A DNA stretch of 46,021 nt, taken from the NCBI GenBank assembly GCA_028819295.1, contig JAPPMA010000071.1:1-46021 (forward strand), given 5' to 3'. This document shows positions 7,000-17,400 of the stretch, piece by piece. The stretch is from a bacterium. GTDB taxonomy: Bacteria > Actinomycetota > Acidimicrobiia > Acidimicrobiales > Bin134. The notes below the pieces were generated by a model. It was not told where the DNA came from, did no database searches, and worked only from the letters and a program-made list of their open reading frames with translations. Position numbers and translations under genes: made by a program. Each line of letters begins with the position of its first letter. Within the stretch, counting starts at the first letter, position 1.

Positions 7000-8127
7000 A
7001 TGAGCACCGTTACCCCCGTTCGCCCCTGCATCTCGGCCGATTCGCACGTGACCGAGCCCGACAACACCTACATCGACTACATCGACCCCAAGTTCCGGGA
7101 TCGGGCGCCGCGGGTGGACTGGGCCGATGACATGGGCGTGTTCATGTCGATCGACAACGGGCGCAACCGCATGCCCTTCGGCATGATCGCCGCGGCGGGC
7201 AAGAGCTGGCACGAGATCAGCCTCTCCAGCGCCACCCGCTGGGAGGAGCTGCACCCCGGCGGCTACGACCCGGTGGCCCGGCTGGAAGAGCAAGACCGCG
7301 ATGGGGTGGTGGCCGAGGTGATCTACCCGTCGGTGGGCATGACCATCTGCAACCATCCCGACGGCGACTACAAGAAGGCCTGCTTCGACGCCTACAACCG
7401 CTGGATCGCCGAGTTCAACTCCCACTCACCGGAGCGGCTCATCGGGTTGGGCCAGACCGCGATTCGCTCCGTGGACGAGGCCATCGCCGACTTGGAGGCC
7501 ATGCGGGACTTGGGGCTCAAGGGGGTCATGCTCCCCGGCTATGCGGCCTCGGGGCTGGACTACGACGCCCCCGACTTTGACGCCTTCTGGGAGGCGTCGG
7601 TGTCGATGGGGATGCCGCTGTCGTTCCACATCCTCACCTCGGGCAACGACCACCCCATGGCCGCCCACTTCCGGGGGCCGAAGATCAACTCGTTTCTGGG
7701 GATTATCCGGGGCAACCAGGACATCATCGGCACGATGATCTTCGGCGGCGTGTTCGAGCGCCATCCCGGCCTGCGGGTGGTGTGCGTGGAGGCCGACGCC
7801 GGCTGGGCGCCCCACTGGATGTACCGGGCCGACCACGCCTACAACCGGCATCGCAACTGGCTTGAGAGCGCCGAGCTGTCCAAGAAGCCCAGCGACTACT
7901 TCCGGGAGAACGTGTACCTCACCTTCCAAGACGACTGGGTGGCGTTCAATCTGCTCGACCTGATGAACGTTAACCGGGTGATGTGGGCCAACGACCACCC
8001 CCACTCCGACGCCACCTGGCCGTGGTCGCAAGAAATGCTCACCGAGCAGACCACCCACCTGACCGACCACCAGATCGACCGCGTTCTCCGCGACAACTGC
8101 GCCGAGCTGTACGGATTGACTGTTTAG
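7000..8127 (+). CDS. Amidohydrolase-2 family metal-dependent hydrolase
   Basis: 375 residues. Family marks in order: CISADSHVTEPDN, EVIYPSVGMT, GLKGVMLPGY, LSFHILTSG, IFGGVFERHPGLRVVCVEADAGW and MWANDHPHSDATWP with the late Asp/His pair. Predicted cytosolic TIM-barrel enzyme with one metal. It shares a short divergent promoter region with the gene on the other strand, which suggests joint regulation. Relatives in actinobacteria sit in ring-cleavage or acyl-CoA catabolic clusters; the thiolase and 2-oxoacid oxidoreductase nearby are compatible with that, but this is inference. Confidence 0.87.
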   Translation: MSTVTPVRPCISADSHVTEPDNTYIDYIDPKFRDRAPRVDWADDMGVFMSIDNGRNRMPFGMIAAAGKSWHEISLSSATRWEELHPGGYDPVARLEEQDRDGVVAEVIYPSVGMTICNHPDGDYKKACFDAYNRWIAEFNSHSPERLIGLGQTAIRSVDEAIADLEAMRDLGLKGVMLPGYAASGLDYDAPDFDAFWEASVSMGMPLSFHILTSGNDHPMAAHFRGPKINSFLGIIRGNQDIIGTMIFGGVFERHPGLRVVCVEADAGWAPHWMYRADHAYNRHRNWLESAELSKKPSDYFRENVYLTFQDDWVAFNLLDLMNVNRVMWANDHPHSDATWPWSQEMLTEQTTHLTDHQIDRVLRDNCAELYGLTV

Positions 8128-8289
8128 AGGCGTGGGATGACGGGTCTCTGCGCGTCACACGGGTGGTAACTTGGATCGGACATTTGGTGCTAGGGAAGGG
8201 GCGGGTGCTCGCTGGGGGAACCTCGCCCGCCACTTCAAGTTGATGCTGCCTCTGCTGCTCGGCAATCATAGGAATACATTTTCGACAAT

Positions 8290-8327
8290 TATGGGATTTT
8301 TAGGTCGGCAGATATAGGATTTACCTG
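8290..8327 (+). repeat. Direct repeat TATRGGATTT in front of the DUF4143 ATPase gene
   Basis: TATGGGATTT and TATAGGATTT occur 23 bases apart just before the GTG start, in the AT-rich end of an otherwise GC-rich 199-base gap. The second copy is within a few bases of the start codon. They could be an autoregulatory site or part of the promoter. Nothing else is visible in the gap from 8128. Confidence 0.35.
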
Positions 8328-9589
8328 TGGCAGACTCAAGGGCCAGCGCGGAGGACCTGTACCCCAGAGCTGTGGAACGGCTGGTAGCCGAGGAGCTGTT
8401 GCCGACATTTCCCGCGCTCATGGTGGTTGGCCCTCGGGGCTGCGGCAAGTCCACGTCGATGGGCCGGTTCGCCGATGCCACCCTGGACCTGTCCGAACCT
8501 GGAGATCGACTGGCAGCCACAGAAGACCCTGATGGGGCACTGGCAATAACAGACGGCACGCTGTTGGTGGACGAATGGCAGGAAGCCCCCGAAATCCTCG
8601 GCGCGGTCAAACGAGCTGTGGATTCCGACCGTTCCCGCCGTCCGGGGCGGTTTATCGTCACCGGCTCCGTTCGGGCGGCCCAGCAGGCGGCCACGTGGCC
8701 GGGCACGGGGCGCCTCATCCGAGTCCGGATGCACGGTCTGACCCGAGCGGAGATGGAGCGGATCGAGCGCTACAACCCCATCGACGTTCTGTTCAATCTC
8801 GGTCAGGTTCAGTTTGGGCGATCGGAGTGGAGTCGCAGCGACTACCTCGAGGCAATTGTGGGTGGGCGGTTCCCGGTGGCGGTGGAACTGAGCGGGAGGA
8901 ATCGTCGCCGGTGGTATCGCGCCTATGTCGAACAGCTCATCGACCGGGATTCGCAGCAAGTCTCCGCTCGCCTGCCGCGTGCGGGAAAGATGCGCTCGGT
9001 GTTGGAGTCGCGCGCCGCGAGAACGGGCCTGGAACTCAATAAGCAGGCCACAGCCCGTGATGCTGGCGTTGACTTCAAGACCGCGGATGGCTATCTCGGC
9101 TTGCTTGAAGACCTCAGCGTCATCAGCCGCATCCCGGCATGGCACACGAAGCGGCTCCAGCGGCTGACCCGCACACCCAAGGCGTTCTTGGCTGATCCCG
9201 GGATGGCTGCCCACCTCCTCAACGTTGACGCGGCTTCCCTGGGTAGAGATCCGAGTCTGGTTGGACAGATGTTCGAGACCTTCGCGGCAACAGAGTTGCT
9301 GGCTCACATCGAAACCGCACAAGAAGAGACCCAGATGTTTCACCTACGAGACCGCGACGGCAAGGAGGTGGACATCGTACTGGAGAGCCACGGCAGAATC
9401 GTGGGGATCGAAGTCAAGTCTTCAAGCATCGTCAGCCGCGATGACGCCAGAGCGCTTCTGTGGCTGAGAGATCGACTGGGGGATAATTTTGCCGGCGGCG
9501 CCATCCTGAGCAGCGCTTCGGTGCCCTTCCAAATCGATGACCGAGTATGGGCGCTGCCCCTCAGCGCGTTGTGGAATCCCCCGAGCTAA
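8327..9589 (+). CDS. AAA_14/DUF4143 ATPase
   Basis: 420 residues from GTG. N-terminal P-loop ATPase domain: Walker [10 protein letters not shown] at about 36-44, Walker B TLLVDEWQ near 83-90, sensor-like FIVTGS. The DUF4143 part follows from about 190 ([35 protein letters not shown]), ending in a PD-(D/E)XK-like strand ([25 protein letters not shown]: Asp, Glu and Lys in the nuclease spacing). Members of this family are scattered orphan genes of unknown role, often horizontally mobile. It has no operon partner here. Confidence 0.88.
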   Translation: MADSRASAEDLYPRAVERLVAEELLPTFPALMVVGPRGCGKSTSMGRFADATLDLSEPGDRLAATEDPDGALAITDGTLLVDEWQEAPEILGAVKRAVDSDRSRRPGRFIVTGSVRAAQQAATWPGTGRLIRVRMHGLTRAEMERIERYNPIDVLFNLGQVQFGRSEWSRSDYLEAIVGGRFPVAVELSGRNRRRWYRAYVEQLIDRDSQQVSARLPRAGKMRSVLESRAARTGLELNKQATARDAGVDFKTADGYLGLLEDLSVISRIPAWHTKRLQRLTRTPKAFLADPGMAAHLLNVDAASLGRDPSLVGQMFETFAATELLAHIETAQEETQMFHLRDRDGKEVDIVLESHGRIVGIEVKSSSIVSRDDARALLWLRDRLGDNFAGGAILSSASVPFQIDDRVWALPLSALWNPPS

Positions 9590-10016
9590 AGCGAATGGCC
9601 TGCCAGACTCGTTCGGGGGTGCAGGGCATGTCGATGTGGGTGACGCCGAGGTGGGAGAGGGCGTCGATGACGGCGTTATAGAGCACGGCCAGGTCGATCC
9701 CGATCTCGTCCAGCCGCTCGTACAGCAGCTTGGGGAGCAGGGCGGTGGCCCGGTCGAGGGTGTTGCGGGCGGGCAGCCCCCACCACGCCGAGCGCATCAG
9801 ACCCGCGGCCCGGCGCTGCTCCACGGTCAAATCGATGGACTTCCTGGCTCCGTGTTCAACGACCTTGAACTTGTCCACCAGCCCGGGACCGCCCACGGTG
9901 GCCATGATGTCGTGAACTTCGGGCAGAAACTCGATGATGTGGCCGTCGGAGTCGATGATCGGGTGGTCGATGGCATCGCGGATGCGCCGCACCTCGGCGC
10001 TGGGCTCAAAGCTCAT
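9561..10016 (-). pseudogene. Chimeric remnant: amidohydrolase-2 head joined to a CoxL-type C-terminus
   Basis: An open frame of 151 residues. Residues 1-113 match the start of the amidohydrolase family ([49 protein letters not shown] is similar to the gene at 5539-6933). At about residue 114 the text changes to [29 protein letters not shown], which is how the large subunit of aerobic CO dehydrogenase/xanthine dehydrogenase family proteins ends. The most economical reading is a deletion that fused the two genes in frame (junction near 9677). Neither half holds a full active site. A translated product is possible; a function is unlikely. Confidence 0.7.
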
Positions 10017-10071
10017 GGGGGACAGACTAGGACTCCGGCCCTAGACGAGGCGGGGCGTACACTTCGGCGGT

Positions 10072-11484
10072 ATGCGAGGCGTCATCAGCTTCGGGGGCTA
10101 CGTGCCGTACCGGCGCTTGGACCGCTCGGCCATTGCCGCGGTCATGGGCCGCGGCGGGGGGCGGGGCACCCGATCGGTGGCGTCGTACGACGAGGACACC
10201 ACCACCATGGGGGCGGAAGCGGCCCGACTGGCGCTGCGCCCGGTTGATGGCGAGCCCCGGGCGCTGTGGTTCGCCACCGCCGACCCCGCCTATCTGGAGA
10301 AGACCAACGCCACCGCCATCCACGCCGCCCTGCGGTTGGATGCCTCGGCGGGTGCGCTGGACTTCGGGGGCGCGGTGCGCTCGGGCATCGGGGCTCTGCG
10401 AACCGCCTTGGGTGCGATTGGACCGACGTTGGTGGTGACCGCCGACATGAGAGGCGGTCTGCCCACCGGCGCTGATGAGGCCAACGGCGGCGACGGCGCC
10501 GCCGCATTCTTGATCGGCACCGAGGACGACGGACCGGTGGTGGCCGAGTTGCTGGGGTCGGCATCGGCCACCGAGGAGTTCGTGGACCGCTGGCGCCAGC
10601 CGGGCTCGCCCAGCACCGGCCAATGGGAGGAGCGGTTCGGCGAGACCCGCTACGGCCCGTTGGCTGACCAAGCCTGGAAGGAGGCGCTGAGCGCAGCGGG
10701 CATCGGCGCCGACGATGTGGATGTGGCGGTGGTCACCGGGTCTCACGGCCGAGCGGTCAAGCGGGTGGCGGGCCGGCTCGGCGTGGCTCGGGTGGCCGAC
10801 GACTTGGCCGCGGCTGTGGGCAACACCGGCACCGCCCATCCGGGATTGGTGCTGGCCAACGAACTGGAGCAGGCCGAACCCGGCCAGACCATCGCGGTGG
10901 TGATGCTGGCCGACGGGGCGGAGGTGCTAATTCTGCGGGCCACTGAGGCTTTGGCCGCTTACGCGTCGGCCCTTCCTGTGGCCGATCAGATCTCTGCGGG
11001 CGCAGAGGTGAGCTACGCCACCTTCTTGCAGTGGCGGGACATGATCCGGGCGCAGCCCCCGAATCGGCCCGAGCCCACCCGTCCGTCGTCGTCGGCCGCG
11101 GCCCGAGCCCAAGACTGGAAGTACGGATTCGTGGGCAGCCGGGGGACAGAGAGCGGGACGCTGCACCTGCCGCCGGCCCGGGTGTCCATCCGCCCCGAGG
11201 ACGAGCTCGACGCCATGGACCCCGCACCCATGGCCGACGTCGGAGCCACCGTGGTGACCTTCACCATCGACCGGCTGGTGTATTCGGTGAGCCCGCCGGT
11301 GGTGTTCGCGGTGGTGGACTTCGACGGGGGCGGGCGACTCCCAGTGGAGCTGACCGACGTGGACCCCGATGCGGTCCGCATCGGACAGCGGGTGGAGATG
11401 ACTTTCCGGCGGCTGTACGAGGCTGAGGGCATCTACAACTATTTCTGGAAGGCGCGCCCGACGCGGTCTTCATCGGGGGACTAG
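10072..11484 (+). CDS. HMG-CoA synthase-like (thiolase-fold) protein with C-terminal DUF35 OB domain
   Basis: 470 residues. The first about 310 residues follow the KAS III/HMG-CoA synthase fold (LDFGGAVRSGIGALRTA, NGGDGAAAFLIG, VGNTGTAHPGLVLANELE). Residues about 345-465 are the DUF35 zinc-ribbon plus OB-fold (KYGFVGSRGTESGTLHLPP, then VVTFTIDRLVYSVSPP). Two oddities: no Cys where HMG-CoA synthases have the nucleophile (AVRSG), and the ribbon Cys positions hold Gly/Ser. In archaea, thiolase, HMG-CoA synthase and DUF35 form a complex; the thiolase gene begins 10 bases downstream, so a similar complex with a non-catalytic synthase-like partner is inferred. Confidence 0.82.
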   Translation: MRGVISFGGYVPYRRLDRSAIAAVMGRGGGRGTRSVASYDEDTTTMGAEAARLALRPVDGEPRALWFATADPAYLEKTNATAIHAALRLDASAGALDFGGAVRSGIGALRTALGAIGPTLVVTADMRGGLPTGADEANGGDGAAAFLIGTEDDGPVVAELLGSASATEEFVDRWRQPGSPSTGQWEERFGETRYGPLADQAWKEALSAAGIGADDVDVAVVTGSHGRAVKRVAGRLGVARVADDLAAAVGNTGTAHPGLVLANELEQAEPGQTIAVVMLADGAEVLILRATEALAAYASALPVADQISAGAEVSYATFLQWRDMIRAQPPNRPEPTRPSSSAAARAQDWKYGFVGSRGTESGTLHLPPARVSIRPEDELDAMDPAPMADVGATVVTFTIDRLVYSVSPPVVFAVVDFDGGGRLPVELTDVDPDAVRIGQRVEMTFRRLYEAEGIYNYFWKARPTRSSSGD

Positions 11485-11494
11485 GAGGCGATCG

Positions 11495-12688
11495 ATGGCC
11501 AGTCATGGCATCAAAGACCAGGTGGCGATTATCGGAATGGGGTGTACCCAGTTCCGTGAGCACTGGGACAAAGGCACCGATGATCTGCTGATTGACGCTG
11601 CCACCGCGGCGTTCGACTCCGCCGGCGTGGCCAAAAACGACGTGGATGCTTTCTGGCTGGGCACCGCTTCCAGTGGCATGAGCGGGCTGACGCTGAGCCA
11701 GCCCCTGAAACTGGAGGGCAAGCCGGTGACCCGGGTGGAGAACTTCTGCGCCACCGGATCAGAGGCGCTGCGCCAAGCCTCCTACGCGGTGGCCAGCGGG
11801 GCCTACGACATGGCCATGGCCATCGGGGTGGAAAAGATCAAGGACTCCGGCTACCAGGGGCTGAACGCCGCCCCCGCCTCCCACGACGGCACCAAGCGGA
11901 ACCTCACCGCCGCGGCCATGTACAGCCTGGTGCTGCCTGCGTACGCCGCCCGCTACGGGGTGGACGAGGACGAGTTGCGCATGGTGGTGGCCAAGATTGC
12001 CGAGAAGAACCACCGCAACGGGGCGCTCAACCCGCTGGCCCAGTTCCGCCGGGAGATGCCGGCCGAGAAGATCTGCGAGATGGCCTCGGTGGCCGGGCGG
12101 TTATCGGTGTTCGACTGCTCCGGCGTGGCCGACGGTTCGGCCGCCGCCATCGTGGTGCGGGCGGCCGATGCCCACAAGTACTGCGAGGATCCGCTGTACA
12201 TCAAGGCGCTGTCGTTCGTGTCGGGCACCGGCGGCGGGCTCATCGACCCAGATTACGACTACACCACGTTCCCGGAGTGCGAGATGGCCGGAGCCGACGC
12301 CTACCGCCAGGCGGGCATCGACGACCCCCGCTCGGCGCTGGCCATGGCCGAGGTCCACGACTGCTTCACCCCCACCGAGATGGTGCTCATGGAAGACCTG
12401 GGTTTCTGCGAGCGGGGCACGGCCTGGAAAGAGGTGCTGGCCGGGACTTTTGAGCGCAACGGCGACATGCCCATCAACACCGACGGCGGCCTCAAAGCGT
12501 TCGGCCACCCCGTGGGCGCCTCCGGCCTGCGCATGCACTACGAGTGCTGGCTCCAACTCCGGGGCCAAGCCGGCGACGACCGCCAGATCGACCTGTCCAA
12601 CCGCAACCTCGGCCTCGTCCACAACCTCGGCGGCTACCCCGGCGAAATGGTCTCCTTCGTCTCCGTCCTCGGCCCTGAGCTGGGCTAG
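11495..12688 (+). CDS. Thiolase (SCP-x/acetyl-CoA acetyltransferase-like)
   Basis: 397 residues with an AGGAGG ribosome site overlapping the end of the previous gene. Active-site parts are intact: nucleophile Cys85 in NFCATGSEA, EVHDCFTPTE, and GHPVGASG near the C-terminus; it ends NLGGYPGEMVSFVSVLG. The family cleaves or condenses acyl-CoA using CoA. Coupling to an HMGCS-like/DUF35 protein suggests channelling of a 3-ketoacyl-CoA; the direction is not evident. It converges on pyrF over a 101-base gap without a clear terminator. Confidence 0.92.
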   Translation: MASHGIKDQVAIIGMGCTQFREHWDKGTDDLLIDAATAAFDSAGVAKNDVDAFWLGTASSGMSGLTLSQPLKLEGKPVTRVENFCATGSEALRQASYAVASGAYDMAMAIGVEKIKDSGYQGLNAAPASHDGTKRNLTAAAMYSLVLPAYAARYGVDEDELRMVVAKIAEKNHRNGALNPLAQFRREMPAEKICEMASVAGRLSVFDCSGVADGSAAAIVVRAADAHKYCEDPLYIKALSFVSGTGGGLIDPDYDYTTFPECEMAGADAYRQAGIDDPRSALAMAEVHDCFTPTEMVLMEDLGFCERGTAWKEVLAGTFERNGDMPINTDGGLKAFGHPVGASGLRMHYECWLQLRGQAGDDRQIDLSNRNLGLVHNLGGYPGEMVSFVSVLGPELG

Positions 12689-12789
12689 CCCCCTTCCAGG
12701 GCCTGTGAGCTCTCAGCCTCGGCATAACTCTCTGGCGGGCGGCCCCGACCGAAACCGCGAGCTGGTCAAGCCCGCCGCCGACCCCGGCG

Positions 12790-13509
12790 TCAAGAGATGC
12801 CGGCCGCCACCATTCGAGCCCTGTCGGCCATGTCGGCCAGCGAACTCGCCAGATGTTGCGAATGAATCGTCAAACCTTGGACGTCGGCGGTCACGGCCCG
12901 GCCCACCACCAGGATGGAGGCCCCGGCGGCGATGGCGGCCTCGGGGGTGGCCACACTGGCCTGATCGTCGTGACTCGAGCCGGGGAGCCGGATGCCGGGC
13001 ACCACGCGCTTCAACTCCGGTGCGACCTCTTTGACCACTCCGATATCGGCCGCCGAGCAGATCACGCCGCCGCAGCCGGCATCACGGGCCTGCGCTGCCC
13101 GTGCTTCGAGCACGGCCCGGGATCGGTCGGCATCGCTGGTCAAAATGGTCACTCCCAGCACTTGGGCGGCCCCGTCGCTGCCCTCGGCCAGGCCCTCCAC
13201 TCCGGCCCGCAGCATGTCGGCCCCGCCGACGGTGTGGACGGTGAGCCAGCGGACCCCGGTTCGGCCCAACTTGGCCGCGGCCCGGCCCACCGTGGTGGGG
13301 ATGTCGTGCAGCTTGAGGTCGGCGAACACCTCATAGCCCCGATCGGCCATGGCGGGGATCGCGGCGGGGCCAGCGGTGGCGAACAGCTCGAGCCCGACTT
13401 TGGCCACCCCCATCCAGGGGTGGACGGCATCGGCCATCAAACAGGCCAGACTCAGATCGTCCACGTCTAGGGCGATAGCCAGGCGGGGGTCGCTCGTCGC
13501 CTCACTCAT
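12790..13509 (-). CDS. pyrF: Orotidine 5'-phosphate decarboxylase
   Basis: 239 residues. It makes UMP from OMP, the last step of the pathway. Motifs: LAIALDVDD, AKVGLELF, the catalytic loop FADLKLHDIPTTV, LTVHTVGG and GIRLPGSSHDDQ with the phosphate-binding end SILVVGRAVT. An in-frame ATG four codons upstream exists, but GGAG sits six bases before the chosen ATG. The start overlaps pyrD by eight bases. Last gene of the operon. Confidence 0.95.
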   Translation of the reverse strand: MSEATSDPRLAIALDVDDLSLACLMADAVHPWMGVAKVGLELFATAGPAAIPAMADRGYEVFADLKLHDIPTTVGRAAAKLGRTGVRWLTVHTVGGADMLRAGVEGLAEGSDGAAQVLGVTILTSDADRSRAVLEARAAQARDAGCGGVICSAADIGVVKEVAPELKRVVPGIRLPGSSHDDQASVATPEAAIAAGASILVVGRAVTADVQGLTIHSQHLASSLADMADRARMVAAGIS

Positions 13510-14446
13510 GGGCTGCTCCAATCAACTCGTCCAGTCGACCTACGCCGCGGGAGGCGCACCAGCGGGCCAGTTCTCGCAGCACGTTGGCCGGGGCCCGGGG
13601 GTCGGCAAACGTGGCGGTGCCCACCTGCACGGCGCTGGCCCCGGCCATCATCATCTCCACCGCATCGGCACCCGAGGCGATCCCGCCCACCCCGATGATG
13701 GGCACCTCGGGCATGGCCGCATGCACGTCGAACACCGATCTCACCGCCACCGGGCCCATGGCCCGGCCTGACACCCCTCCCCCGCCGGCGCCCAGCACGG
13801 GCTTGCGGGACTCGGTGTCGATGACCATGCCCAGCAGGGTGTTGATGAGGGTCAGGGCCGCGGCCCCGCCCTCCACTGCGGCGGCGGCGATGTCCACCAG
13901 ATGGCCGGTGGCGCTCAGCTTGGCCCATCGGGGAAGGCCGCAGTTCGCGGTGGCGGCCAGCGCGGCCTGGGTCATGGCCGCGGAGTGGGAGAACATGCGG
14001 CCCCGGTCCTCCAGATTGGGGCAGGAGACGTTGACCTCCACGGCCACCACGGCCTCCATTGCACTGCGGTCGGCGGATGCCAGCAGGTCAGACGCAGTGG
14101 CGAAGTCGTCCAGGGAGCGCCCCCAGATCGACACCACCACCCGAGCGCCCGACGCGGCCAGCACCGGTAGCTCCTCGGCCAGCCATCGGGGCAGGCCCGG
14201 GCCCTGCAAGCCCACGCTGTTGATCATTCCCGCGGGCACCGGGTGGACCCGGGGCGGGGGGTTGCCGGGCCATTCGTAGGGGGCCAGCGACTTGACCACC
14301 ACCGCGCCCAGTTTTGAATAGTCCAGATAGCGGGCCAGTTCGGTGCTGTGGCCCACCGTCCCCGAAGCGGTCATCACCGGGTTGGACAACCGTACTGGCC
14401 CAATGGCGGTTTCCAGCTCTGCTTTCAGACCACCGCGCCTGCTCAT
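13502..14446 (-). CDS. pyrD: Dihydroorotate dehydrogenase (class 1-like)
   Basis: 314 residues, starting at the ATGA overlap with carB; the much longer open frame upstream is a shadow of carB. FMN enzyme oxidising dihydroorotate to orotate. Motifs: [31 protein letters not shown], the base-containing loop [12 protein letters not shown] (Cys as catalytic base, the class 1 sign), TLINTLLGM and [27 protein letters not shown]. The sequence resembles class 1B, which normally works with the Fe-S/FAD subunit PyrK, yet no pyrK lies in the operon. Confidence 0.94.
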   Translation of the reverse strand: MSRRGGLKAELETAIGPVRLSNPVMTASGTVGHSTELARYLDYSKLGAVVVKSLAPYEWPGNPPPRVHPVPAGMINSVGLQGPGLPRWLAEELPVLAASGARVVVSIWGRSLDDFATASDLLASADRSAMEAVVAVEVNVSCPNLEDRGRMFSHSAAMTQAALAATANCGLPRWAKLSATGHLVDIAAAAVEGGAAALTLINTLLGMVIDTESRKPVLGAGGGGVSGRAMGPVAVRSVFDVHAAMPEVPIIGVGGIASGADAVEMMMAGASAVQVGTATFADPRAPANVLRELARWCASRGVGRLDELIGAAHE

Positions 14447-17400
14447 AGCTCCAAAGCCAGTTGGTCGCTGGTAACGCCTCGGTGATACTCCTGAAGCGAC
14501 CGCACTCGCAGCGGGTGGCGGGACCAGTCGGCCATGCCGTCGGCCGCGGCCAAACCGGCTGAGGCCGTGGTCAACAGCGTCACCCGGTTGCGGCTGGCCG
14601 CCCGGCGGATGTGGTCGCCATCGGCCCGAGAGCCCCGACCCCTCGGCGTGTTGACCACCAACTGCACCCGGCCGGAGTCGATCAGCTCCACCACATCGGC
14701 GCCTCCCTCGCCCACTTTGGCCACCACCTCCGACACCGGGACACCAGCCTCGGACAGAGCGGCGGCGGTGCCGGAGGTGGCGGCAATGGTCAACCCCAAC
14801 CCGGTGAACACCCGGGCCATCTCCACCCCGTCGGCCTTGTCCCGGTCGGCCAGCGACATCAGCACCGTGCCGTGGGCGGGCAGCGGCGCCCCCGCGGCGA
14901 TCTGGCTCTTGGCGAAGGCCAGGCCAGGACGCAGGTCGATGCCCATCACCTCGCCGGTGGACTTCATCTCCGGGCCCAAGATGGCGTCGGCCTCGGGAAA
15001 CTTGTTGAACGGCAGCACCGCCTCCTTCACCGAGACATGGTCGCCGCTGGACCGGCGACCCAGCAGCCCCTCTTGGCGCAAATCGTCCAGACTGGCGCCC
15101 ATCATGACCCTGGTGGCCACCTTCACCAGGGGAACACCAGTGGCCTTGGCCACAAACGGCACCGTGCGCGACGCCCGAGGGTTGGCCTCCAGCACGAACA
15201 CCTGATCGGCCGCGCCGATGCCGAACTGCTTGACCGCGAACTGCACATTTATGAGCCCCACCACGTTGAGCGCATGGGCGATGTCCTTCACGTAGCGCTC
15301 CAGCAGAGCCACGGTGGCCTCGGAGAGATGAACCGGCGGCAGCATGCAGGCGCTGTCGCCAGAGTGGACCCCAGCCTCCTCCACATGCTCCATCACCCCG
15401 CCTATGACCACCTCGCCGGCCATGTCGCGGATGGCGTCCACGTCCACCTCGGTGGCGTCTTCCAAGAAGCGGTCGATCAGCACCGGCCGCTCGGCGGAGA
15501 GCCCGCCCTCGCGGCCCAGAGACCCCGAGGCGGCCATCTCGCCCATGGCGTCTCGCAGGTCGTCGTCGGTGTAGACGATGACCATGGCCCGGCCTCCCAA
15601 CACGTATGAGGGGCGCACCAGCACCGGGTAGCCGATCCGGTCGGCCACGGCCAGGGCATCCTCGACGGTGGCCGCGATACCCCCGGCGGGCTGGGGGATG
15701 TCGAGGCGGGCGCACAGGGCATTCCAGCGCTCCCGGTCCTCGGCCAGGTCGATGCTCTCGGGGCTGGTGCCCACCACCAGGCCATCGGGCAGCGCGCCGG
15801 CCAGCTTGAGCGGCGTCTGCCCGCCGAGCGACACCACCACCCCGGCGATGCCGGAGCCGCCCGCGGCCTGCGATGAGCGCACCTCGGCGTCGATCACGTT
15901 GAGCACGTCCTCCTCGGTGAGAGGCTCGAAGTACAGCCGGTCGCTGGTGTCGTAGTCGGTGGACACCGTCTCGGGGTTGCAGTTGACCATGATGGTCTCA
16001 TAGCCCGCCTCCGACAGAGCGAAGGCGGCATGGACGCAGCAGTAGTCGAACTCCACGCCCTGGCCGATCCGGTTCGGCCCCGACCCCAGGATGATCACCT
16101 TGGCCTGATCGGAGGGGGCCACCTCGCCCACATCCTCGTAGGTGGAGTAGTGGTAAGGGGTCTCGGCCTCGAACTCGGCCGAGCAGGTGTCCACCGTCTT
16201 GAAGGTGGCCTCCACGCCCGCGGCGAGGCGGGCGGCCCGCACCTGGGCGGCCGGCACCCCCCAGAGGTAGCCGAGCTGGGCGTCGGAGAATCCGAACTGC
16301 TTGGCCCGCTTCCACGCCCGAGGGGTCATGGCGTCGAAGCCGCACTCTTCCAGCGCAGCCCGCTCCTCGGTGATCTGGAGGACTTGGTCGCAGAACCACG
16401 GGTCCACCTTGGTGGCCTCAAAGAGCTGGGCCACGGTGAAGCCCCGGCGCAGTAGCGCCTCGATCTGGAATATCCGCTCGGGGGTGGGCACCGCGGCCGC
16501 GGCCAGCAGCTCCTCGTCGCTGAGGGTGTCGTAGGCGGCCTCGCCCGGATCGGCGTTGAGACCGTGGCGGCCGAGCTCCAACGAGCGCAGCCCCTTTTGG
16601 AGCGACTCGGTGAAGGTGCGGGCGATGGCCATGGCCTCCCCCACCGACTGCATCTGGGTGTTGAGCACCCCCGACACCCCGGGGAACTTCTCGAACGCCC
16701 ACCGGGGCACTTTGGTGACCACGTAGTCGATGACCGGCTCGAAGCAGGCCGGCGTCTTCTCGGTGATGTCGTTGGGGATATCGTCGAGGGTGTAGCCCAC
16801 GGCCAAGCGGGCCGCGATCTTGGCGATGGGGAAACCGGTGGCCTTGGAGGCCAGCGCCGAGGAGCGCGACACCCTCGGGTTCATCTCGATGATCACGAAA
16901 TCGCCGTTGTCGGGGTTCACCGCGAACTGGATGTTGGAGCCGCCGGTTTCCACCCCCACCCGGCGGATGCAGGCGAAGGCGGCGTCTCGCAGCGCCTGGT
17001 ACTCCACATCCGACAGGGTCTGGGCCGGGGCCACGGTGATGGAGTCGCCGGTGTGGACCCCCATGGGATCGAGGTTCTCGATGGTACACACCACCACGCA
17101 GTTGTCGGCCCGGTCGCGCATCACCTCGAGCTCGTACTCCTTCCAACCGGCGATCGACTGCTCGATGAGGATCTCGCTGATGGGGCTGGCGGCCAGGCCG
17201 CGGGCGCACATCTCCCGCCCCTGCTCAGGGGTGTGGGCGATGCCGGTGCCGGTGCCGCCCAGGATGTATGCAGGCCGGATGATCACCGGCAAGCCGATGC
17301 GCTCCATTACCCCTAGCGCCTCGTCCAGGGTGTGGGCGGTGGCCGACGGGGGCACGGGCAAACCGATGTCGATCATGGCCTGGCGGAACTTGGCCCGATC

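Noticed and set aside
5539..7425. A 628-codon amidohydrolase reading
   Set aside because: The first 160 codons are the complement of the divergent amidohydrolase and contain no family text; the family start is at 6933.
13502..15715. A 737-codon reading that would extend PyrD
   Set aside because: The extra part is Arg/Gly-rich shadow of carB; pyrD starts at the ATGA overlap.
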